Source: Helianthus annuus (Eukaryota; Streptophyta; Magnoliopsida; Asterales; Asteraceae). From it: 64,000 nt of DNA. The stretch's first letter is position 1. Each line of letters opens with the position of its first letter. The stretch spans positions 33,097,930 to 33,161,929 of the forward strand of contig NC_035443.2 of the NCBI RefSeq assembly GCF_002127325.2. The letters run 5' to 3'. The notes beneath the pieces were generated by a model. It made no database searches and had not been told where the DNA came from. It saw nothing but the letters and a program-made list of their open reading frames with translations. The translations under genes and the position numbers were made by a program. Positions 21,565 to 35,057 of this stretch are shown here, piece by piece.

Positions 21565-23177
21565 ATGTTGCTTCGAAATCCTCCACATAAGGATTCCAAG
21601 AAGAGTAGTCCCCTAAAAAGCCAAGGGATCATCAAGGACTCTCCTACGGAGAGATGTTGCTTTACTGATGCTCATGTAGACAGGATTCGTCATTTCTTTC
21701 CGGCGAATGCTGTTTTCAAATCCTTCACTCCTACTGCTTTGAGCGACTTTGTTTCAGACGTCTGGGTGGCCTTTCCTGCTACTCCGTTCACCATAGGGTA
21801 TTCGTATCCTTTTCCAGCCTTCACCCAATCCTTCTTTTCTTTAACCGGCATATCTTATATCCAAGCTATGCCGATGATCTGGAGGGTCCTATATACCTTC
21901 GAGAGGATCATCGAGCAGAAGGGAATTGATTTGGGGATGGCAGAGTTGGCCGCACTTTATGATCTTACCACGTTCGGTTCTTGCCGATATCTGCTAAAAC
22001 GGAAAGCTGGGGAGGATCACCCTGTCTTCAAGGTTACTAAGAATGACACAAACTGGAAGCGTCGCTTTTTCTTTGTTAGAAGGGATACCATCCCAGATGG
22101 GAAGGATCTGCCCAAGGAATGGGCCACTCATGGTAGGGTAGAGGATCCTGGAAGGATCACTATCAGACTTGTCTCATACGATGAGGATCACTAACGTCTT
22201 TTTTATTTTTTGTGCAGCTATATCCATTGCTTATCTTAAGTTAACCCCTGCTGCAAGAGAAAGAGTCTTAGCTTTTAAAAAGCTTAATCCTGAGGTCAGA
22301 AGTTTCCAAGTCACCGTCCAAGATTCACAGGAAGTATCCTCCGCATCTGCCACTATGTCAAGTAAGTATCCTTGTAAAAAGTAAGTTATATGTGAGATTG
22401 TTTGATTAATAAGGGAACTTATCTTGTTTCTGATTGTGTAGGCGCTGGAAAGTCTGCCAAATCTGCTTCCAAGTTTGGGATAAGTGATCTTGCCAACGTC
22501 AAGTCTTCGAGGAGGAAGACTTCTGCTGCCAGTCCCTCTACCTCAGCCCTTAAAGCACCCATTCGGGGTAAGGGAAAAAAGAGAAAGACTTCTGAAGATC
22601 TCCAGGGATTTCCTCTGCTTCGCCAACAGTTCCTCGACTATGTTAATGAGGTAAGGATCACTGCCCCTGTTGGTTATCCTTCTTAAGTATCCTGCTTGAA
22701 TATCCTGCTTCCTTTTGGATCGCCTGATCCTGAATCTTCCTTATACCTCTTCTGCAGAAACTTGCTGAGATCGAGACTTATCTTGGCCATGTCGAGGATC
22801 AAGAAAGCCAAATTGCCGATCTTCAACAAATGGGCGTATTGAAGGATCTCAAGATAGCAGATCTTGAGAAGGAACTCCGGGCTACGAAGGATGAGGCTGC
22901 TCAAAGATTGATTGATATGGATAGCGAGAAGCAGGAGATCATCCAGGATGCCAAGGTCTCTGCGGCAATTGCCATGTACAAGATACAACTTCAGATGGTT
23001 GCGGAAGCTCAGGATCCTTCCTTCGATAAGAGCACATGGGGTGTTGAAGATTGGAAGGCAAGGCTGGCGGAACTGGAAGACGAGGATGAAGCTGAGGATA
23101 TCCCAATGCTGGAGGGTGGTGATGCTGACAAGGATCAGGGCGGAGAAGCTGGTGGTGATGGAGCAGCAAAGGTGTAA
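21565..23177 (+). CDS. Spliced antisense gene in the 3' tail of the Tat element (putative gypsy-type transposon family)
   Basis: This gene runs opposite to gag-pol. Exon 1 (21565-about 22195) starts at ATG and encodes a folded 209-residue domain with FTPTALSDFVSDVWV, YSYPFPAFTQSFF and PMIWRVLYTFERI. This resembles the plant family described as 'putative gypsy type transposon', which sits antisense in Tat elements such as Grande. Exon 2 (22218-22361), exon 3 (22442-22650) and exon 4 (22758-23177) are joined by clean GT..AG introns with matching phases. Exon 3 is Lys/Ser-rich and basic; exon 4 is a coiled coil ending in an acidic tail. The gap between exons 1 and 2 is only 22 bp, too short for a plant intron, and TAA at 22192 ends exon 1 in frame, so this copy may yield only the 209-residue part. 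A promoter is not obvious. Function unknown. Confidence 0.7.
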
Positions 23178-24595
23178 GCTGCATGATTGGGCGATGATGG
23201 ATATTTGTGACTAGGCCGGAGCCCAATTTTTTTTTTAGTATGGTAGTGGTTTGTGGTAGTGGTATTTGGAACAATTATGGTCTGTAATTTGAACAATAGC
23301 TCTTAGGGTTAAGGATCCTGGATCCTTTGGACAATAGGTAGGATTGCAAAAGGTGGAGGGATCCTCTGTTTGGGGGATGAAGCCTTTGTGATCCTGCCGC
23401 CTTTAATTTCCTGTACCTGCTAAGACCGCAAAGACAATGGACACCCTTTGCCAACCCATGTGGACGGGCCACGTTTTGCTGGTAGAAATGTGGGTTGGCA
23501 ATTTTGACAACTTTTGAAGGGTTAATCCTTTCGTTAATAAATAAAATCTTAAACTTTTGTCGCTTATTTTGTGTTATTATCCTTTTTTATTTCAATTGTT
23601 TTGGGCACATGTTTGTTTGAGTAAGAAAAGTTGAGCAAATTATGTTTAAGAAATTTAGGATATGATCCTGGATCAAATATCCTATAATCGAAAATTTTCA
23701 AGGTAGTTTATTTTAAGGATCATAGGTCCAGTTGTCAAGTTCTAAAGGGTATTCAAATGAATAATGAAATTGAAAATAGTTAAGGATCATACCTGAGGAT
23801 CCAAGTTAGGATCCTAACCTTTAATCGGGATAACCATAAGTAAAACTTTAATGGATAATAAGGATTAAGGATCCTTAAATGTTTAACTTCGAGAACCTGA
23901 AAAATGGAATATAACTTGGGACTAAGCCAATATAAAAGATAAGTTAGTAACTGGGGGCAAGCCCATAGGATCACTGAGGGTGATCCCAAAGGATCACTGG
24001 GGACAAGCCCAAAGGATAACCGGGGACAAGCCCAAAGGATAACTGGGGACAAGCCCAAAGGATAACTGGGGACAAGCCCAAAGGATCGTATGTAAACTGG
24101 AGTATGGCCCTTACTGGCGACTATCCAAACTTAGTGACATGAAAATGTCAAAACCTTAGCTAACGTGAAAACGTTAGAAACCTTATGAACGGATGTATGG
24201 TACGTCTACCATTATACGTAGGATCCTGGGTATAGCCAGTACGATGAGGTTGTCAGCCCCGGAAGTGGGTACTGGTCCCAAAGACGTGAACTATATCAGG
24301 ATCATCGTGCGCTGCTGGCGGAAACTGGGGATAATCCCAAGGATAACTGGGGTTAGACCCAAGGATCTGCGTTGCTTTTGAAGATCTTTGACGATATGCT
24401 GTAGATACCTGAACTATCACAACTCAAATGGTTTGTGAGAAGAGGATGAAGGATACAGGATCCTTATCCTTTGGTAAAAAGTAAGGAAATGTAATAGTTT
24501 TAAGATAAGGACATTACCAGAGTAAGGATCACTGACATCACCGGGATTCTTTGAGGATACTTCAATGTAAGGATCACATGCTTGAAGGATCATGT
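23178..24595. other. Non-coding tail of the Tat element with a short tandem repeat
   Basis: This 1.4 kb lies between the antisense gene's stop and the pol stop, the two genes converging. No domain is visible. A 27-28-bp unit with GGGGACAAGCCCAAAGGAT is repeated about five to six times at 23950-24090, and related CTGGGG..CCCAAGGAT phrases recur to 24370. The AGGATC word is very frequent. The frames at 23780-24058 and 24193-24381 come from this repeat and are not genes. Confidence 0.7.
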
Positions 24596-27877
<3,282 letters not shown>

Positions 27878-27899
27878 TCCTCGGAGGATACTGTAATTG

Positions 27900-29204
27900 C
27901 TATTGCTCCCTTGGCTTCGAGGTTGGCTTCATGGATGAGGTATAACAATCCTTAGCCTCCTGCTGATCACTGTCGATCTTGATTATTCCCCATGGGCTAG
28001 GGAGCTTCACACATTGATGGTAGGTGGATGGGACTGCTTTCATATCATGTATCCAAGGTCTGCCAAGGATAACATTGCAACAAGACAAACAGTCAATAAC
28101 ACAAAATTTCTGATAATTATGTAATCCTTCCACGTAGATTGGGAGTTTGATGTCCCCCAGAGTTTTCTTCGTTTCTCCACTGAATCCTACAAGCACGGAG
28201 GATCTTGGTGTGATGTCTGATTCTGGGATACCCATTTTCTTCAGAACATCAAGCTGGATAATGTTCACTGAGCTTCCTCCATCGATAAGGATCCTGCGGA
28301 CAAAATGGTTAGAGATAAAGAGAGTAATAACTAGACTATCATGATGAGGATCCTGAATGTTAATGCGATCATCCTCATCAAACGTTATCATCTTCCCTTC
28401 TGAGACACTTGATGTCCTAATAGGCCTTTCTCCATTATCCATTTTTGACTCCTTTGCATGTCTTTTGGCCGCCGAGAAGGATGTACCACAGATGTCTGAT
28501 CCTCCGAAAATAAAGTTGATCACTTGTGCGTTTGCCGGGGGTGCTGGAGCCTTTTCAGGGATCCTTTCAGGATCCTGGGTCCTTTGCTTTTTTCTTCCCA
28601 ATAATTCTTTTAGGTGCCCCTTGCTTAACAGATATCCAATCTCTTTTCTTAAAGCTATGCATTCTTCAGTTAGATGCCCGAAATCCTCATGGTATGCACA
28701 CCATTTTGACTTGTCTTTAGTCCCGGATGGTTTATCATTCTTCCTGGGCCACCTAGCTTTTTCGCCTAGATTCTGCATTGCAAGGATTAGTTCATGATTA
28801 TCAACGGAAAAACAATATTCTGAGATTGGAGGATAATCTTCATCATCCTCTTCTTGGTCAACAGCATGCACATTCTGGTTCTCATTTCTATGGTAGGATT
28901 TGAATTTGTTGTTCTTGAAGGAGGATCCTTGCTTCTCCTGTTTTGAGGATCCTACTTGTCTCTCCTGGATCCTCTTGTCATCCTCTAGCCGGATGAACCT
29001 GAGTGCTCGAGTTCTTACTTCATCTAGATTCCTGCATGGTGTCATAACAAGATCATCATAGAATAATGAATCCTTAAGCAGTCCCATTTTGAAGGCTTCA
29101 ACAGCCGTAGCCATATCCAAGTTGGGAATGTCCAAGGATTCTTTACTAAATTTAGTTATATAATCCCTTAATGATTCATTATGATTTTGAGTTATCCTGT
29201 ACAA
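27900..29204 (-). CDS. gag-pro: Tat gag C-terminal part, zinc knuckle and aspartic protease (434 aa)
   Basis: The frame begins at a non-ATG codon because it is the continuation of gag (29213-30469) after a one-base loss. Residues 1-85 complete the gag core (ESLRDYITKFSKESLDIPNL, ALRFIRLEDD). A Lys/Arg-rich linker follows, then a CxxH..GH..C-type knuckle (CAYHEDFGHLTEEC, near 168). The protease spans about 285-400 with active site LIDGGSSVNI and the flap/closing motif VILGRPW. The DGGS form in place of DTGA is usual in this lineage. It processes the polyprotein in virus-like particles. Confidence 0.93.
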   Translation of the reverse strand: MYRITQNHNESLRDYITKFSKESLDIPNLDMATAVEAFKMGLLKDSLFYDDLVMTPCRNLDEVRTRALRFIRLEDDKRIQERQVGSSKQEKQGSSFKNNKFKSYHRNENQNVHAVDQEEDDEDYPPISEYCFSVDNHELILAMQNLGEKARWPRKNDKPSGTKDKSKWCAYHEDFGHLTEECIALRKEIGYLLSKGHLKELLGRKKQRTQDPERIPEKAPAPPANAQVINFIFGGSDICGTSFSAAKRHAKESKMDNGERPIRTSSVSEGKMITFDEDDRINIQDPHHDSLVITLFISNHFVRRILIDGGSSVNIIQLDVLKKMGIPESDITPRSSVLVGFSGETKKTLGDIKLPIYVEGLHNYQKFCVIDCLSCCNVILGRPWIHDMKAVPSTYHQCVKLPSPWGIIKIDSDQQEAKDCYTSSMKPTSKPREQ

Positions 29205-29212
29205 ATCACTAG

Positions 29213-30469
29213 TTAATCTTCAAATTTTCTACTACAAGAGAATTGGTTATTGAATAAATTAACTAAATTGGCAAATGAAGTAATAGAGTAAGGGGGAAGA
29301 CTTAGCAGCCATTTAAGAGCTGATCCAGTAAGAGTGGATCCAAATCCTTTACATAGGCATGCTTCCTTCAACTTTTCTGGGATAGGATTGATCTCCATCC
29401 TCTCCCTGTATTGTGCTATGTGCTCCTCTGGATCCGTTGTGCCATCATACAGCTTCATAGTAGGGATATGGAACCTTTTGGGTACCTCTGCATCACAAAT
29501 TGGTGGTGCAAAGCGAGATACCTTGTGGCTTCCATCTGCAATCTCCGGGATAGGCTTGACTACCCCTGGAACACTTGAGATCATATCTTTAAGCTTCTGC
29601 AATTCCCTGGCCATAGCATGATTGACACCTGTATCCTGCATGAATCCATGGTTAGTAGTAAGATGATTATTTAAAGTGTTACCTCCCATTGAGTTCAAGT
29701 TAGTGAATCCATATTGCTGGGATTCAGGGATAACGGAGGGACCAGTGGAAGCAATGGTCTGCATTGGAATGAAGTCCCCTTGATGGACATCTAGACTTCC
29801 TATTTGCAAACTTTTTAGGGATCCTGGCATCTGGAAGGATCCTGGTATCTGGGATGATCCTGGAACGAAGGAGGATCCTTGAACCTGGAATGATCCTGGA
29901 ACAAAGGAGGATCCTTGACCCTGGGATGATCCTGGAACAAAGTAGGATCCTTGAAACTGCTGTGCTCCCGGATAGGCTCCCGAATTCGTGAAGGATCCCA
30001 TATGCTGGGGATAGGATCCTGCCGGCTGAAAGTGTGAGCCTGATGCCTGAGTCATTGCTGTCGATCCGAGGTGCAATCCTCTTGATTCTCCCATAATTTG
30101 CACGTCTGGAATTCCCGATGGCTGAGAAGTGATCATTGGAGTATCAAAGCTCAAGGATTTGGGCATCAGTGGGGAATGATCCTCTGCCGTTCTCTTTTGT
30201 TTTTTGAGATCTCCAATTTCCCTGAGGATCCTATCATTAGTTTCATCCTGCCGCTGCATACGATCCTTCATCTGCAAAATCAAAGTAAATACATCACTAG
30301 TACTGGGAATATAGGAATTCATAGCAGAAGGAGATGGAGGTTTAGAGTTAGTAGGAGTTTGTCTCTTCTCAGCATTCTTCTGGGATCCTGCCGGTGGAGG
30401 AGGCAGAGTGTTTTGAGACGAGGTGACTGCAGACATTGCCGTGGACATGTTTTTCAATGATGAAGCCAT
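29213..30469 (-). CDS. gag: Tat gag N-terminal part
   Basis: The best start is the ATG at 30469 (MASSLKNMS); the open frame extends upstream only by non-ATG codons into the primer-site leader. Residues about 1-230 are low-complexity, with a repeat array based on GS(S/F)(Q)(x)(Q/P)GSSFVPGS encoded by DNA rich in GGATCC (29810-30010). The capsid core begins near 330 (FHIPTMKLYDGTTDPEEHIAQY) and continues to SLPPYSITSFANLVNLF. The frame then stops at 29213 and the core resumes in the -1 frame at 29204, as expected from a single missing base near 29217. Confidence 0.93.
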   Translation of the reverse strand: MASSLKNMSTAMSAVTSSQNTLPPPPAGSQKNAEKRQTPTNSKPPSPSAMNSYIPSTSDVFTLILQMKDRMQRQDETNDRILREIGDLKKQKRTAEDHSPLMPKSLSFDTPMITSQPSGIPDVQIMGESRGLHLGSTAMTQASGSHFQPAGSYPQHMGSFTNSGAYPGAQQFQGSYFVPGSSQGQGSSFVPGSFQVQGSSFVPGSSQIPGSFQMPGSLKSLQIGSLDVHQGDFIPMQTIASTGPSVIPESQQYGFTNLNSMGGNTLNNHLTTNHGFMQDTGVNHAMARELQKLKDMISSVPGVVKPIPEIADGSHKVSRFAPPICDAEVPKRFHIPTMKLYDGTTDPEEHIAQYRERMEINPIPEKLKEACLCKGFGSTLTGSALKWLLSLPPYSITSFANLVNLFNNQFSCSRKFED

Positions 30470-30525
30470 GTAATTCTTCGAAATGATTTTGAACAAAGAG
30501 TTTTCTTATGAATGAAGCACCAATT

Positions 30526-30543
30526 GCCCCACGGTGGGCGCCA
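30526..30543 (-). promoter_or_regulatory. Primer-binding site, tRNA-Lys type
   Basis: On the minus strand it reads TGGCGCCCACCGTGGGGC, three bases after the LTR end, complementary to the 3' end of plant tRNA-Lys(CTT) as I recall it. Confidence 0.88.
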
Positions 30544-30546
30544 AAC

Positions 30547-31268
30547 TGTTTTGGTCAAAAATCACACAAGGATAATGTAACCAAACTTTATGTAAACGGG
30601 GTATGATGCTTGGTTAATTATAAAAGTAAAGGATCACTTCTGTGAGAAATATGCAAAGACACAACGATTTATACGAGGAAAAAGCCCTTGATCAATGTAT
30701 GATCTCCGGCATAAAAAACCTCGGGTGATGGCAACTACCGATCACCAACTTCAATATAAGAAAAATATAATTACAACTTCGGATGATAATGAGCTGAGTA
30801 CAAGGATCACTTCGAGTGTCTAAACGTGTGAGAATTGTGTTGTGTGTTGTCGTGTGTTCTTCCAAATGAGGAAGAGTGGTATTTATACGATTGTAGGTGA
30901 CCTATTTTAGGTAAAAAGACTAATAATCAGCTCATTACCCCTTTAGAAATAATAGACAATCTAGCCTAAATTGCCGTCCTTAAATCAAGCTAAGTTTCCA
31001 TATCCTTTGCAACGTCTATCTCCGATTAAGCTAATGCCATAATTGTGAAGACGCGTCCCTTGGTTATGATGCTAAGAGCGGATCCTGCTAGTCATTCCTG
31101 CAAAACAACATTAAATTCAACGAAAGCAACTGTTAGCATGAGGATCCTATGATGGTCCGTGATCCTGATCCTGGAAGTCTGCTGAGGATCACTATCTGCC
31201 AAAGAAACAAGGATCACTGGTTAGGATCACGTGTAAGGATCATGTATAATAAAAATCCAGCCCTAACA
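30547..31268 (-). repeat. 5' LTR of the Tat element
   Basis: 722 bp, TGTTTTGG ... CCCTAACA, followed by TSD GCAGT (31269-31273). It differs from the other LTR at about four sites (near 30666, 30852, 30889 and 30891). The minus-strand TATA box TATAAATA lies at 30880-30887, giving a transcript that starts about 30 bp further toward lower coordinates. Confidence 0.97.
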
Positions 31269-31273
31269 GCAGT

Positions 31274-31609
31274 GTCAATATTTCAGTGCATTTGAGTGAG
31301 CTTGTTTATAATATTTGTTGTGAGAGATTATGTATTATAATAGAACTTGTTTTCATGTTGTGGCAAACTCTAGAAATTCTAAAACTGTTGTTATTTTCAA
31401 ACTAGGTGAACTGGTGTCTGAAATAAAACATTGAGAAATTGAAGAGAATTAATTGATGAGTTCTAATATTATTCAATCTATAAGTCTGAATGTAATTAAA
31501 TAAGTTTTTTTTTTGGTCAAACACACGACGGTGACGGTTCCTACCGTCACACATAGCAATCTTACCCGAAAACCCTCCTCCGGCGGTTAATCGATGCTAC
31601 ACACCACCG
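31274..31609. other. Unassigned AT-rich DNA right of the Tat element
   Basis: No gene, terminal repeat or domain is recognised. It is the continuation of the segment ending at 20519, into which the Tat element inserted. Confidence 0.5.
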
Positions 31610-31965
31610 ATGTTATTGATGGATCCCGTCGACAAATTCATCCCTACGAATATAACGACTACTCCGGTTTCTGTAACCGTTTACGGCGAAACAATGGCGG
31701 TTCACAATGTTGACGACGTTTCTTTGGTGGCGTATCATTCACGAGAGTTTTTGGAAACTTGATGTGTTCTAGATCTTGAAACTAACAACCTCCATACGGA
31801 AATTTGCGGATTAGAAAGACAAGTTGCTATAAAAACTAGATGTAGACACCTTAGGTGTTGAAACTCCAATATATACATCATGCTTAAGAAAGATGTGATC
31901 AACAGGATGGAAGTTGAGATCACAAATCGTGAGTTTTTTGCCCCGGAGTGCAGACAATACATTTA
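31610..31965 (+). pseudogene. Decayed coding remnant of unknown origin
   Basis: A frame from ATG at 31610 (with a second ATG at 31619) runs 118 codons to TAA at 31963, broken only by two TGA codons (31760-31762 and near 31856). It includes VTVYGETMAVHNVDDVSLVAY and a helical LETNNLHTEICGLERQV stretch. Both stops would arise from single C-to-T or G-to-A changes. I do not recognise the protein; it could be a host exon fragment or retroelement gag. The coding-like composition stands out from the AT-rich flanks. Confidence 0.35.
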
Positions 31966-32235
31966 AAAGCCTATATAATCTGTGATAAATGACCACTCTC
32001 CTTGTTTAAGCAGTCTACAACGATTATATGGTCATTCGTCTATATGGACCTAAACAAAACTACATAAGGTCTTCCAAATAACAAATAATATAATATCAAC
32101 AAATTTAGTGTGATCTTAATGAAAAAAAAATTACAACCTCATCACTACATATGAAAATTATCTTCTTGAATAGAACACGAAGTTCTAATTATAAAGAACC
32201 GAAGTTCTCCTATAGTATCCATTATATACGCATGC
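31966..32235. other. Unassigned AT-rich spacer
   Basis: No recognisable feature. The copia homology starts abruptly near 32260 without a 5' LTR, primer site or gag start, so a deletion joint probably lies here. Confidence 0.4.
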
Positions 32236-33189
32236 TTGTTATTAAAGCATGTCTCTTTCCTTTGGACTCTTGATGCTAAAATTCATTTGACAACAAATAA
32301 TTTGGAGGAGACAATTATTGATGGTAATCAAACTTCACCTCAAGATAAAGCGAAAGCTGTGATATTCCTCCGCCATCATCTTCACGAAGATCTAAAGCGG
32401 GAATATCTAACTGTTTAGGACCCCCTTTAATTATGGACAAATATCAAAGAACGTTTTGACCACCAGAAATTGGTCTTACTCCCCAAATCCCGCTATGAAT
32501 GGCTTCATTTACGACTACAGGATTTTAAGACTGTCAGTGAATATAATTCTGCCTTGTTTCGCATTACCTCTGAGTTAAAATTATGTGGTGAAAAAATAAC
32601 CAATGAAGACATGCTTGAAAAAACTTTCTCAACGTTCCATGCCTCAAACATGCTCCTGTCGCAGCAATACCGGGAACGTAAATTTACTAAATATTCTGAA
32701 TTGATATCATGTCTTCTGGTCACGGAGCAAAACAAGAAGCTCCTACTACAAAACCATCAATCGCGACCCGCTGGTGTAAGCCCATTCCCTAAAGCGAATG
32801 TGGCCAATTATCAAAGCGGACGAGGTAGAGGTAGAGGCCACGACCCCAGCAGAGGTCGTGGTCGTGGTCGAGGACGAGGATATACATGGCATCGAGAGTC
32901 CCAGAACACTAAAAAATAGCGGTGGTGAATCGAGTCGACACAATACGGGACGACCTTCAAAAGGGAAAGTAGCGGGAACCAAAGCAACATTTGTTATAAA
33001 TGTGGGATGTCAAATCATTGGTCCCGCACATGTCACACCCCTAAACACCTCGTCAAGGCATATCAACGCATGATGAAAGAAAAGGGAAAGAATGCTGAAA
33101 CTAATCTGATTGAGGATGCACCTTCAGCCACGATATCAGACGTTCATTTGGATGTATGTGATTTCTTTGAAAATAAATATGCATGCTAG
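32236..33189 (+). pseudogene. gag: Copia gag remnant
   Basis: Recognisable gag runs from WTLDAKIHLTTNN (near 32266) through DKAKAVIFLRHHLHEDLK to stops TAG (32416) and TAA (near 32428), then continues in LVLLPKSRYEWLHLRLQDF (32470 onward) to a Gly/Arg-rich RGRGRG tract. The CCHC zinc knuckle (KCGMSNHWSRTCH, near 33000) is in another frame, so at least one frameshift separates it. The N-terminus is missing. Confidence 0.85.
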
Positions 33190-33940
33190 CTCCAGTAGAG
33201 CTATTATTGGTGATGAATGTCTGGTAGATAGCGATAGTACCAACACTATTCTCAAAGATATGAAATTTTTCTCTGAGTTGTCTCCGGCAGAGACACCGAT
33301 TAGTACTATATCTGGTGTCAGTAACCTTATCGAAGGCTCCGGCAGAGCACACATAACATTATCTTCGGGTACCAAATTAACTATTGATAATGCATTATAT
33401 TCTAGTAAATCCAGAAGAAATTTACTTAGCTTTAAAGATATTCGAAAAAATGGTTACCACCTAAAAACAATATCTGAAAATAATATTGAATATCTTCAAA
33501 TTACTTCAAATAAAAATGGCCAAGAAACAATTGTTGAACAATTAGAAGCCTTATCCTCCGGATTATATTGTACTAATATTAATCCTATCGAATCATACAT
33601 GGTAAGTAACCAAAAGCTGTTAGATAAAGACACATTCAATATATGACATGACCGTCTAGGTCACCCTGGTAGCATAATGATGAGACGAATAATCAAAAGT
33701 GCAACCAGGCACCCTCTTAAAAACTTAAAAGTTTTGCTACCAGAAGACTTATCATGTGCAGCATGCTCTTTGGGCAAACTTATAACTCGGCCCTCACAAA
33801 CTAAATTGATACATGAAACCCCATCATTTTTAGAAAGAATCCAAGGGGATATTTGTGGGCCTATTCATCCTCCATGTGGACCATTCCGCTATTTCTTGGT
33901 CTTAATAGACGCATCCTCACATGTGAGCCTGAATCTCTGA
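33190..33940 (+). pseudogene. pol: Copia protease and GAG-pre-integrase remnant
   Basis: The protease has DSDST at its active site, a degraded DS(A/G)(T/S)-type motif, followed by HITLSSGTKL and RNLLSFKDIRKNGYH. The GAG-pre-integrase domain follows (HDRLGHPGSIMMRR), but the Trp codon that should precede His is TGA at 33645. The integrase starts GDICGPIHPPCGPFRYFLVLIDAS and then stops at 33938. Confidence 0.85.
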
Positions 33941-35057
33941 TTAAACGATTATAAATAATCGCTAGACCACTCTTAATGAGATGTAAACTACCATCTTCTG
34001 CATGGGGGCATGCTATTTTGCATGCCACTGCACTGATTAGATTGAGACCAACTACTGATCACGAATACTCCCCATTGCAACTGGTCTCCGGACGAGAACC
34101 AAGTTTGTCCCACCTAAGAATTTTTGGTTGTGCGGTATATGTACCAATACCGCCACCACAACGTACTACAATGGGACCCCAAAGAAGACTGGGTATCTAT
34201 ATTGGTGTTAACTCCCGTCCAAAATTAAATATTTAGAACCAATGACGGGAGACATGTTTACAGCACGGTATGCTGACTGTCATTTTGATGAAACAATGTT
34301 CCCAGTCTTAGGGGGAGATAAGGACAAAGAAAGACTGGTAACACAAGAAATAACGTGGAATGCATCATCGCAATCAAATCTTGACCCCCGAAGGGGTCAA
34401 TGTGAATATGAAGTCCAAAAGATTATACATTTGCAAAGAATAGCGAATGAATTACCAGATACATTCATAGACATGAATAGAGTGACAAAGTCACATGTAC
34501 CAGCATCAAATGCACCTGCTCGAATTGAAGTAATCCCAGAAGCGATTACTATACAACGAAAGCGTGGGAGAACAATCGGTTCCAAAGACAAAAACCCACG
34601 GAAACGAAAAGAGCAAAGTAACGCAGTTGGTGAAAACTCACAAAAGATTATAAGTGAAACCCCGGTAGAGGTAAATGTCCCAGAAGAGACAACTACGAAT
34701 CCAGAGGAAAATGAAGTTTCAGAAGAAACACCAGTACCGAACGAAAATGAGATCTCTATTAATTATGTACAAGATAGTACAATGTGGAACCGGAATAAAA
34801 CACGTGTTGATGATATATTCGCATATGCTATAGCAACTGATGTAATCAATGAAAATGATTACGTACCTAAAACTTTAGAAGAGTGCATGCACAGAAATGA
34901 TTGGCCAAGATGGCAAGAAGCCATAAACGCCGAATTGAATTCGCTCGAAAAGCGACATGTTTTTGGACCTGTAGTCCGAACGCCCATAGACGTCAAACCA
35001 GTAGGTTATAAATGGGTATTTGCAATAAAGAGAAATGAAAAGAATGAGATTGTATGA
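33930..35057 (+). pseudogene. pol: Copia integrase C-terminal part with deleted catalytic core, start of RT
   Basis: After DAS at about 33915 the sequence jumps within a few codons to SLIKRL and IARPLLMRCKLPSSAWGH, which normally follow the integrase active site. So the two catalytic Asp residues and the Glu region of the integrase are gone. HLRIFGCAVYVPI and MTGDMFTARYADCHFDE belong to the integrase tail. A low-complexity Glu/Pro linker precedes the RT start (WQEAINAELNSLEK, GYKWVFAIKRN). The RT is cut at 35055 by TGA where YKARLVAQGFS should follow a Trp. Confidence 0.85.

Noticed and set aside
22683..23472. Minus-strand and alternate-frame ORFs over the antisense gene
   Set aside because: They overlap well-phased exons of the plus-strand spliced gene and have no recognisable content.
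24000..24090. Short regularly spaced repeats that might suggest a CRISPR-like array
   Set aside because: Units are directly adjacent without unique spacers; it is an ordinary 27-28-bp tandem repeat within a retroelement.
28357..28797. 146-residue plus-strand frame inside gag-pro
   Set aside because: It is antisense to a clearly conserved zinc knuckle and protease region; no independent evidence of use.
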